Source of the DNA: an uncultured Rhodospirillaceae bacterium
Lineage (GTDB): Bacteria; Pseudomonadota; Alphaproteobacteria; Rhodospirillales; Casp-alpha2
Length of the DNA stretch: 5,705 nt
Direction of reading: 5' to 3'
Assembly: GCA_913048145.1 (NCBI GenBank)
Contig: CAJWVP010000200.1
Coordinates: 1 to 5,705, forward strand
Shown here: positions 1 through 5,628 of the stretch, piece after piece
Layout of the letters: each line of letters starts with the position of its first letter
How positions within the stretch are numbered: the stretch's first letter is position 1
The notes under the pieces: generated by a model
The model's input: only the letters and a program-made list of their open reading frames with translations
Told to the model about the DNA's origin: nothing
Database searches by the model: none
Program-made: the position numbers and the translations under genes

Positions 1-2029
1 CAATAAGACCCTGGAGCATGTTCGATGAGATCTCCATCCCCTTGTCCTTCATGACTTGGATTCGGGCCTTGGCGATTTCGAGAGACTCGATCAACGTCTC
101 GTCATTGGAGATACAGATCGAGGCTTTAGCCTTCATCTCCGCGGTCCAGTCCGTGAAAGTGAATGCCTGGTCCGCCAGAAGCGTGCCGATGTGCACCTCG
201 ATGATGCGACCTTGGAAGACGTTTTCTCCGTCGAACTGCGCCAGCATTTGGGCTTGGGTCGCGTGGACGACGTCGCGGAAATCCATGTGATAGCCCATCT
301 TACCCTTGAAGGTGACCTTCACAGATTCGGGAACCAAGATGCTCGCCTGGCCGAGTGCCAGGGCCAGCGCCACCGTGCCCGAATCAGCGCCAAAGGCGAT
401 GCCCTTCGACATGCGGGTGTGGGAGTCGCCGCCAATGATAATGGCCCGGTCGTCAATGGTGATATCGTTCAGCACCTTGTGGATAACGTCCGTCATGGCG
501 TGGTACTCACCCTTCGGGTCACGCCCTGTAACAAGACCGAATTTATTCATGAAGGCCATGAGCTTAGGCGTATTGGCCTGGGCCTTCTTATCCCACACGG
601 ACGCCGTGTGGCAGCCCGACTGGTACGCCCCGTCAAGCACTGGCGAAATCACGGTGGCGGCCATTGCTTCGAGTTCCTGCACGGTCATGGGCCCGGTCGT
701 ATCCTGGGAGCCGACTATGTTCACCTTAACCGTGGCGTCTGAGCCAGCGTGCAAGATGGTACCTTCCGGCACGCCCACGGCGTTGCGATTAAAGATCTTC
801 TCCACCGCCGTCAGCCCCTGGCCAGAATGGCAAACGATCTTCGCTGACGCGAACACCGGCTTCGGTTCCACGCCAAAGATTTCGGCGGCGAAAACCTGCA
901 GTTTCTTCCCAAAGTCGATGGCGTAGGAGCCACCGGCTTTCATGAACTCGACCGATTGGGGCGAAAAGGACGCGGACAGGTCTGCCAACTCCTCGCCGTC
1001 TTCAGAAACGAGCTTATGGGTTTTCGTATTGATAGTCAGGATCGTCCCGGTGGAGACCGAGTACTTCTCTTCAAGGACCGGGTTACCGTCATTGTTAATG
1101 ATGACGTTGCCGTCGCCGTCGACCTGCTTGACCCAGTTCTTTAGATCAACGCCGATACCACCAGTGACGCCCACCGTGGTCAGGAAGATCGGCGAAATTC
1201 CGTTGGTCCCGGCGACGATCGGCGCGACGTTGACGAAGGGCACGTAGGGGCTGGCCTGTTCACCCATCCACAAGGCGACATTGTTGATCCCGGACATGCG
1301 CGAAGAGCCGACGCCCATGGTGCCCTTTTCGGCAATCATCATGAGGCGCTTGCCCGGATGCTGAATCTTAAGGGCCGCGATCTCCTTCTGGGCTGTTTCC
1401 GAGATGAAGCTCTTGCCGTGCAGTTCCCGATCGGCGCGCGAATGCGCCTCGGCGCCCGGCGACATGAGGTCGGTGGAAATGTCCCCTTCCGCCGCCACGT
1501 AGGTGACGATCTGGATTTCATCGTCAATTTCCGGAAGTTTGGTGAAGAACTCGGCGTTGGCGTAGCTCTGCAGAATCTCCGCGGCGATGGCGCTCCTATC
1601 CTTAAAGGCCGCTTTTAGGCGGTCCGTATCGGCGTCGTAAAGGAAGACCTGTGTTTTCAGAACGGTCGCCGCCGCTTGGGCGATTTCAGCATCGTCGCCC
1701 AAAGCTAGATCGAGCAGCACTTTCACCGACGGCCCACCCTTCATGTGGGAGAGGAGTTCGAAGGCGAATTCCTGAGGAATCTCTTCGACCGTGACATCAC
1801 CCGTGATGATCTGCTTGAGGAACTTCGCCTTCTCACCCGCCGCGCTGGTCGTGCCCGGCAACGTGTTATAGATGAAAAGGTTCAGCGAGCCCTTTCGGTG
1901 CTCGTGGTCGACATCTTGAATATGAGCGATAATCTCCGCGACCAGCGCGCCGTCCTCGATCGGCTTGGGGCTCAGGTTCTGGTTTTTCCGCTCTTCGATC
2001 TGGATGAGGTAATCTGTGTACAAGCTCAT
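1..2029 (-). CDS. acnB: Aconitate hydratase B (aconitase B / 2-methylisocitrate dehydratase), N-terminal 676 residues, cut by the left edge
   Basis: AcnB interconverts citrate and isocitrate through cis-aconitate in the cytoplasmic TCA cycle; many AcnB enzymes also act on 2-methylisocitrate. The frame is open without interruption from 2029 to the left edge. Residues 1 to about 165 look like the helical HEAT-like N-terminal domain. The swivel domain follows, with GVGSSR at about 239-244. The catalytic core contains GSQDTTGPMT (440-449), nearly identical to E. coli AcnB, a CHTA block with His474, and GGDSHTR (533-539). The DSH of that last motif matches the conserved active-site Asp-Ser-His of aconitases. 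The three cysteines that bind the 4Fe-4S cluster lie further toward the C-terminus and are outside the window. Conserved motifs sit some 30 residues later than in E. coli AcnB, largely because of an insertion near residues 298-322. ATG 2029 was chosen because GGAA lies 5 bases upstream; an in-frame ATG at 2035 has no suitably placed ribosome binding site. The DksA-like gene lies 241 bases upstream on the same strand. Confidence 0.95.
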   Translation of the reverse strand, partial: MSLYTDYLIQIEERKNQNLSPKPIEDGALVAEIIAHIQDVDHEHRKGSLNLFIYNTLPGTTSAAGEKAKFLKQIITGDVTVEEIPQEFAFELLSHMKGGPSVKVLLDLALGDDAEIAQAAATVLKTQVFLYDADTDRLKAAFKDRSAIAAEILQSYANAEFFTKLPEIDDEIQIVTYVAAEGDISTDLMSPGAEAHSRADRELHGKSFISETAQKEIAALKIQHPGKRLMMIAEKGTMGVGSSRMSGINNVALWMGEQASPYVPFVNVAPIVAGTNGISPIFLTTVGVTGGIGVDLKNWVKQVDGDGNVIINNDGNPVLEEKYSVSTGTILTINTKTHKLVSEDGEELADLSASFSPQSVEFMKAGGSYAIDFGKKLQVFAAEIFGVEPKPVFASAKIVCHSGQGLTAVEKIFNRNAVGVPEGTILHAGSDATVKVNIVGSQDTTGPMTVQELEAMAATVISPVLDGAYQSGCHTASVWDKKAQANTPKLMAFMNKFGLVTGRDPKGEYHAMTDVIHKVLNDITIDDRAIIIGGDSHTRMSKGIAFGADSGTVALALALGQASILVPESVKVTFKGKMGYHMDFRDVVHATQAQMLAQFDGENVFQGRIIEVHIGTLLADQAFTFTDWTAEMKAKASICISNDETLIESLEIAKARIQVMKDKGMEISSNMLQGLI

Positions 2030-2116
2030 AACCATTCCGACGCTTTGAGGTTGAAGGCAGCCTAGTCGCAACGCGGCGTTAGCTCCCGGCGGACCGGCTG
2101 AAAAAAAGCTGCGACA
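2030..2116 (-). other. Non-coding acnB leader with possible secondary structure
   Basis: No gene was found between acnB and the DksA-like gene (2030-2270). The part next to acnB holds several complementary segments. CCGG-CGGA-CCGG (2086-2097) can form a small tetraloop hairpin. CAGCC (2058-2062) can pair with GGCTG (2096-2100). GTCGCA (2065-2070) can pair with TGCGAC (2110-2115). The last two pairings interleave, so they are either alternatives or a pseudoknot-like fold. A run of seven A (2101-2107; U in an acnB transcript) lies between the right-hand arms. No known riboswitch family was recognised. The stems are short and the assignment is speculative. Confidence 0.25.
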
Positions 2117-2145
2117 CGAATAATTCAGCAAACATAAGCTTGCAA
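2117..2145 (-). promoter_or_regulatory. Possible sigma70-type promoter for acnB
   Basis: Read on the minus strand, TTGCAA (2145-2140) and TATTCG (2122-2117) are separated by 17 bases, the ideal spacing. The -35 matches the consensus well and the -10 only moderately. It would start transcription near 2110 and give an untranslated leader of about 80 bases before the acnB ATG. This is a pattern match only, and the region is relatively AT-rich, which raises the chance of a false hit. Confidence 0.35.
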
Positions 2146-2262
2146 GGTGATTCGAACCGATTGATCCGGTGAAATTTGTTTCAATGCCGTGCTACCCCCC
2201 AAGATCAGGGGCTTGGTCCGTCAGTTCATGGGCGCGACAATTCACCGGGCTTGAACGGCGTC

Positions 2263-2281
2263 GGGCGGGCTCAATCCGCCC
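2263..2281 (-). terminator. GC-rich hairpin over the stop codon of the DksA-like gene; weak terminator candidate
   Basis: GGGCGG (2263-2268) and CCGCCC (2276-2281) are perfectly complementary with a 7-base loop, and the hairpin spans the TGA stop of the DksA-like gene at 2273-2271. There is no T-tract after it on the minus strand, so it does not look like a standard intrinsic terminator. It may instead protect the 3' end of the mRNA or be coincidental in GC-rich DNA. A second, weaker fold (CCCC-N7-GGGG) lies about 50 bases further downstream, near 2197-2211. Confidence 0.25.
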
Positions 2282-2615
2282 CACGGGCGCAGGTGATGCA
2301 ATTAGGGACCGTCGGGTCGTGATCCAGGCGCTTGGACTCAATGTCGTCGCCGCAGGCGGCACAGCAACCGAACTCACCTTCCTCGATGCGGGCCAGCGCC
2401 GCGTCGATGCGCTGCAATTCGACGCCGCGGCGGCGTTCGGCTTCCAGGGCCATGGCTTGGTTCTGGAGCGCGTCCATTCGCGACAGGCGTCCGACCATTG
2501 ACTGGTCCAGGGCCACGGGCTTGCGCTCGTTCTCCGTCAGTTCAGAATCGCGCTGCACTTCGTCGCGCAATTGCTCGAGACGCTTCTTGAACGCTTTGTT
2601 GTTGATGCCCGTCAT
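2271..2615 (-). CDS. DksA/TraR-family C4 zinc-finger protein (114 aa)
   Basis: Members of this family bind RNA polymerase through the secondary channel and modulate promoter activity, often together with ppGpp. The 114-residue protein starts with a charged helical segment, probably one arm of the coiled coil (about residues 5-30). A second helix follows (about 50-82), then a C4 zinc finger with Cys85-x2-Cys88-x17-Cys106-x2-Cys109; the 17-residue gap is the same as in E. coli DksA. An additional cysteine, Cys84, precedes the finger. It is shorter than DksA (151 aa) and longer than TraR (about 73 aa). The DxxDxA coiled-coil tip of true DksA is not visible; the corresponding stretch reads GRLSRMDALQ, which fits a separate DksA-like branch, so the symbol dksA is not assigned. 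ATG 2615 is supported by GAGG 6 bases upstream (2625-2622). The frame is open further upstream to 2738, but no family sequence is there. It is divergent from argS. Confidence 0.88.
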   Translation of the reverse strand: MTGINNKAFKKRLEQLRDEVQRDSELTENERKPVALDQSMVGRLSRMDALQNQAMALEAERRRGVELQRIDAALARIEEGEFGCCAACGDDIESKRLDHDPTVPNCITCARGAD

Positions 2616-2644
2616 GTATTTCCTCTTTGATTGTTGGAATCGTC

Positions 2645-2663
2645 GCACGGACTGTGGTCGTGC
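2645..2663. repeat. Small inverted repeat in the DksA-like leader
   Basis: GCACG (2645-2649) and CGTGC (2659-2663) form a 5-base-pair stem, extendable by one G-T pair, around a 9-base spacer. It lies 30 bases upstream of the DksA-like start codon, so it could fold in that mRNA leader or serve as a protein-binding site. No convincing promoter could be placed for the DksA-like gene itself. Confidence 0.2.
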
Positions 2664-2685
2664 AGCAACCCCGAGGGTCCATTGA

Positions 2686-2697
2686 CGGACAGGTCCG
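2686..2697. repeat. Short palindrome in the divergent intergenic region, possible operator
   Basis: CGGAC-AG-GTCCG is a dyad with 5-base arms and a 2-base centre. A further GGTCC sits just to its left at 2676-2680. It lies between the divergently transcribed DksA-like gene and argS, just upstream of the candidate argS -35 element. A regulator could bind here, but short dyads are common in GC-rich DNA and no known operator consensus is recognised. Confidence 0.2.
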
Positions 2698-2709
2698 GCA
2701 CCGGGAACC

Positions 2710-2738
2710 TTGATCCTGCTTGGGGGATGACGTATCAC
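2710..2738 (+). promoter_or_regulatory. Possible sigma70-type promoter for argS
   Basis: TTGATC (2710-2715) and TATCAC (2733-2738) are spaced by 17 bases; each matches four of six consensus positions. Transcription would start near 2745 and give a leader of about 41 bases before the argS ATG at 2786. The position in the divergent intergenic region is sensible, but no other evidence supports it. Confidence 0.4.
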
Positions 2739-2785
2739 CCGCTCAGTTCGCGTTTCCGCCCATCACGCCCGTTCTTGAGGCCCGC

Positions 2786-4540
2786 ATGAACATTCATCAA
2801 TCTTTCCTGGCCAACATCCGGGCCACCATCGCCGAATTGGGAGCCGACGGCATCCTACCCGCCGACCTAGACACGTCCAAGATCAGTGCCGAACCGCCGC
2901 GCGAGGCCGGCCACGGCGATATCTCTACTAATGCCGCGATGGTGCTAGCGAAGGCCGCGAAGATGCAGCCCCGCGATATTGCCGAACACTTGGCGGCGCG
3001 CTTGGGCGCGCTGGACACGGTCACAGAGGTGAAAGTGGCGGGCCCCGGTTTCATCAATTTGACCCTGGCGGCCCACAAATGGCGCGGGGTATTGGCGGAT
3101 ATCCTAAATACAGGCACGGCCTACGGCGATTCTGATTTCGGTGGCGGTGCCAAGGTAAACGTGGAATACGTCTCCGCAAACCCCACAGGCCCCCTGCACG
3201 TGGCACATGCGCGAGGTGCGGTGATCGGCGACGCGCTGGCGAAGCTGATGGCGAAGGCCGGGTTCGACGTGACTACGGAATACTACATAAACGACGCCGG
3301 CGCCCAGGTAGAGGCCCTGGCCCGCTCGGCACATCTCCGCTATCGGGAGGCCCTGGGCGATGATATCGGTGAAATTCCCGAAGGCCTCTATCCAGGCGAC
3401 TACATGATCCCCGTGGGCGTTGCCTTGGCAGCCGAGCACGGTGACGCCTTCAAGGAAGCGGACGAAGCGTCGTGGCTGACCCTGTTTCGAGACTTCGCCA
3501 TCGACCGTATGATGGATACGGTGAAGACGGACCTGTCCGCACTGGGCATCGAACAAGACGTGTTCACGTCCGAACGCGACTTGGTCGACGCCGGCGCGGT
3601 AGAGGACATGTTCGCCGCCCTTGACCACAAGGGTTTGATCTACACGGGCGTGCTAGAGCCACCCAAGGGGAAGAAACCTGAAGATTGGGAGCCTCGCCCC
3701 CAGACGTTGTTCAAGGCGTCCGAATTCGGCGACGATGTGGACCGGCCATTGAAGAAATCGGACGGCAGTTGGACCTATTTCGCCAACGATATCGCCAACC
3801 ACCACGACAAGTTCAAGCGCGGCTTCCCAATCATGGTAGACATATTCGGCGCCGATCACGGCGGCTACGTGAAGCGAATGAAAGCTGCCGTCACGGCCAT
3901 GAGCGGCGGCGCGGCGGACCTGGACGTCAAGCTCTGTCAGATGGTCCACCTGAAGAAGGACGGCAAGCCCATGCGCATGAGCAAGCGGGCCGGCAACTTC
4001 GTCACGCTGCGCGACCTTATCGACGAGGCTGGGCGCGATGTGGTGCGGTTCATCATGCTGACCCGCAAGCAGGATTCGCAGATGGAGTTCGACCTGGACA
4101 AAGTGCTGGAACAGACCCGTGACAACCCGGTCTTTTATGTGCAGTACGCGCATGCGCGCTGCCGTTCGGTGCTGCGCAACGCTGCCGATCTGTTCGACGA
4201 CGACGAACTAACGTTGGCGGCATTGGCCGGGGCAGACATGACATCCTTGGACGATCCAGCGGAAATGGAACTGATTAAGCAGATGGCCGGCTGGCCCCGA
4301 CTCATTGACAGTGCGGCCGAGGCGCGCGAGCCGCATCGAGTAGCCTACTACCTCCACGACTTGGCGGAATGCTTCCATGGACTCTGGAACAAGGGCAAGG
4401 ACGATGCTCGCCTTCGGTTCATTCATGAGGACGACAAGATACGGACGCTGGCGCGTCTAGCGCTGGTCCAGAGCGTGGCAACGGTTATCTCTTCGGGCCT
4501 CAAGGTCTTTGGCGTGACGCCCGTCGAGGAACTCCGCTGA
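2786..4540 (+). CDS. argS: Arginyl-tRNA synthetase (584 aa)
   Basis: ArgS attaches arginine to tRNA-Arg in the cytoplasm, using ATP and needing bound tRNA for amino-acid activation. The N-terminal additional domain (about residues 1-100) contains the EPPREAGHGDISTNAAM block typical of the family. The class I catalytic core begins with EYVSANPTGPLHVAHARG; HVAH (138-141) takes the place of HIGH. Later comes RMSKR (397-401), the KMSKS-like loop. The helical anticodon-binding DALR domain occupies roughly residues 450-584 and includes YVQYAHARC. Length is normal for the family. The start at 2786 is supported by GAGG 5 bases upstream and by where family similarity begins; an in-frame ATG at 2720 would add 22 residues unlike ArgS. 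Its stop (4538-4540) shares one base with the ATG of the downstream glycosylase gene. In many alphaproteobacteria argS is followed by a SPOR-domain gene and nagZ; that neighbourhood is absent here. Confidence 0.97.
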   Translation: MNIHQSFLANIRATIAELGADGILPADLDTSKISAEPPREAGHGDISTNAAMVLAKAAKMQPRDIAEHLAARLGALDTVTEVKVAGPGFINLTLAAHKWRGVLADILNTGTAYGDSDFGGGAKVNVEYVSANPTGPLHVAHARGAVIGDALAKLMAKAGFDVTTEYYINDAGAQVEALARSAHLRYREALGDDIGEIPEGLYPGDYMIPVGVALAAEHGDAFKEADEASWLTLFRDFAIDRMMDTVKTDLSALGIEQDVFTSERDLVDAGAVEDMFAALDHKGLIYTGVLEPPKGKKPEDWEPRPQTLFKASEFGDDVDRPLKKSDGSWTYFANDIANHHDKFKRGFPIMVDIFGADHGGYVKRMKAAVTAMSGGAADLDVKLCQMVHLKKDGKPMRMSKRAGNFVTLRDLIDEAGRDVVRFIMLTRKQDSQMEFDLDKVLEQTRDNPVFYVQYAHARCRSVLRNAADLFDDDELTLAALAGADMTSLDDPAEMELIKQMAGWPRLIDSAAEAREPHRVAYYLHDLAECFHGLWNKGKDDARLRFIHEDDKIRTLARLALVQSVATVISSGLKVFGVTPVEELR

Positions 4541-5175
4541 TGGGCAAGCCCCGAAAGCTCACTAAGCACACCATGCCGCGCCACGTGCGCGCCCTTCGCA
4601 AGCAATGTGGTCATATGGCACACGCCTACAGCGTCGGCGGCATGCCACCAGCCCGAGACCGCAAGGGGGGCTTTCGAACCCTGCTTCGGATCATTATTGA
4701 CCAGCAGATTTCCGTGTATGCGGGGGCGGCCATCTGGGCCAAGCTGGAAAAGCGGTTGACCGACATCACGGCGGCGCGCGTTCTGGCCGTACAGGAACAC
4801 ACACTTCAGGAATGTGGCCTGTCGGGACAAAAAATCCGCTATGCCCGGGAACTAGCAAAGGCAATCCGCTCGGGCGATCTCGACCTGGAGGCGCTTCATA
4901 AGCTCGATGACGACACGGCGGCTGCCCAACTCACCCAGGTGAAGGGGGTCGGCACATGGACCGCGGAGATCTATCTCATGTTCGCCATGGGCCGGCCGGA
5001 CATCATGCCGGCGGGCGATCTGGCTATCCAGGTGGCGGCCCAGAACCTTATGGGCCTGAAGGAACGGCCTTCCATAAAGGAACTCCGGGTCATCGCCGAA
5101 CGCTGGGCGCCCTATCGGACGGCGGCGGCGATCATGCTTTGGCAATTCTACCGCAAGATGCCATTGATGGAGTAG
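4540..5175 (+). CDS. AlkA-type DNA-3-methyladenine glycosylase (HhH-GPD superfamily, 211 aa)
   Basis: This enzyme class removes alkylated bases such as 3-methyladenine from DNA as the first step of base-excision repair. The sequence shows a DQQIS segment (54-58), as in AlkA/Mag proteins, and LSGQKIRYARELA (94-106). The helix-hairpin-helix is at about 131-142 (KGVGTWTAE), followed by the GPD loop PAGDLAIQ with Asp160 as the expected catalytic aspartate. A PYRTAAAIMLW helix lies near the C-terminus. There are no cysteines after the core forming an iron-sulfur cluster, which argues against Nth or MutY. At 211 residues it is the short single-domain form without the extra N-terminal domain of E. 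coli AlkA (282 aa). The ATG at 4540 overlaps the argS stop (TGATG), and a GAGGA lies about 9 bases upstream, so ribosomes may re-initiate after argS. The next ATG (codon 12) is a less favoured alternative. No Ada-like regulator is nearby. Confidence 0.92.
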   Translation: MGKPRKLTKHTMPRHVRALRKQCGHMAHAYSVGGMPPARDRKGGFRTLLRIIIDQQISVYAGAAIWAKLEKRLTDITAARVLAVQEHTLQECGLSGQKIRYARELAKAIRSGDLDLEALHKLDDDTAAAQLTQVKGVGTWTAEIYLMFAMGRPDIMPAGDLAIQVAAQNLMGLKERPSIKELRVIAERWAPYRTAAAIMLWQFYRKMPLME

Positions 5176-5261
5176 GCCGCCAATTGATAGCGGATATTTA
5201 TTGCTGTCCGGCACATTTTATAGGGTCTCTGAAAATCAAACGCGAGGGACGGAAACTGCGC

Positions 5262-5290
5262 TTGCCTGGGTGTGGCGGCAATCCTATAGT
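5262..5290 (+). promoter_or_regulatory. Strong sigma70-like promoter for pyrB, placed for leaderless transcription
   Basis: TTGCCT (5262-5267) and TATAGT (5285-5290) are separated by exactly 17 bases; the -10 matches five of six consensus bases. Only 8 bases separate the -10 from the pyrB ATG at 5299, so the expected transcription start (5297-5299) falls on or next to the start codon. The intervening bases are GCCCCCCT, with no Shine-Dalgarno sequence. The rest of the gap after the glycosylase gene (5176-5261) holds only a weak 4-base-pair hairpin. Confidence 0.6.
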
Positions 5291-5298
5291 GCCCCCCT

Positions 5299-5628
5299 AT
5301 GAGCGACGCGACGGCTTCACCCACTTACCCTCACCGTCATATTCTCGGTATCGAAGGCCTTTCCCCTTACGAAATTACGGCGCTTCTGGATCGCTCGGAA
5401 GTCTACGTCGAACAAAACCGTCAAGCTGACAAGAAGAAATCCCTGCTGCGCGGGCGGACAATCATTAACCTCTTTTTCGAAAATTCGACCCGAATGGAAT
5501 CGGTATGCTGGCCGATCGAAGGAACCGCGAGAACTTTATCTTCATCCTCGATTATCTGGGCAGGCGGCGCCATAACGTTTATTTCGCCCTGCACCGTCCT
5601 CGTCTTAATAAGCCTGAGTGCGGGATGA
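5299..5628 (+). pseudogene. pyrB: Aspartate carbamoyltransferase catalytic chain, 5' fragment (65 genuine codons), then foreign sequence
   Basis: PyrB condenses carbamoyl phosphate with aspartate in the committed step of pyrimidine synthesis. Residues 1-65 match the N-terminus of the bacterial catalytic chain: a HILGIEGLSPYEI segment, a helix, then RGRTIINLFFENSTR. ENSTR is the start of the carbamoyl-phosphate-binding loop, which should continue as TRxSFE. Instead, after codon 65 (ending at 5493), the reading frame continues to 5628 with no resemblance to PyrB, because the DNA now belongs to a gene on the other strand. Roughly 80 % of the usual length of about 310 residues is missing, including the aspartate-binding domain, so the product could not be an enzyme. 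The start at 5299 fits family N-termini and the promoter immediately upstream, although there is no ribosome binding site. The true gene is probably intact in the organism and broken here by a chimeric join. Confidence 0.85.

Noticed and set aside
56..926. Long plus-strand open frames across the left part of the window
   Set aside because: They lie antisense to the uninterrupted acnB frame, show no recognisable protein family and are expected by chance in GC-rich coding DNA.
1081..1125. An EF-hand calcium-binding loop in the AcnB insertion
   Set aside because: The obligatory glycine at loop position 6 and the acidic residue at position 12 are absent.
2030..2035. ATG at 2035 as the acnB start
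   Set aside because: It adds only Met-Val, and the GGA in front of it is too close to serve as a ribosome binding site; ATG 2029 has better spacing.
2145..2165. GGTTCGAATC on the minus strand, resembling a tRNA T-loop
   Set aside because: The flanking bases do not form the five-pair T stem, and no acceptor, D or anticodon arms can be drawn around it.
2616..2738. In-frame extension of the DksA-like gene up to 2738
   Set aside because: The 41 extra residues look like translated intergenic DNA, while ATG 2615 has a strong ribosome binding site and begins the family sequence.
2720..2785. An upstream in-frame ATG that would lengthen ArgS by 22 residues
   Set aside because: The added residues do not resemble ArgS, the start would overlap the proposed promoter, and ATG 2786 has a well-placed GAGG.
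5177..5193. CCGC / GCGG hairpin directly after the glycosylase stop, as a terminator
   Set aside because: Only four base pairs with a 9-base loop and no run of T after it; it is too weak to call.
5494..5628. The frame after pyrB codon 65 as a real C-terminal extension
   Set aside because: It resembles no PyrB sequence, and the same DNA reads as a coherent CoA-transferase end on the other strand.
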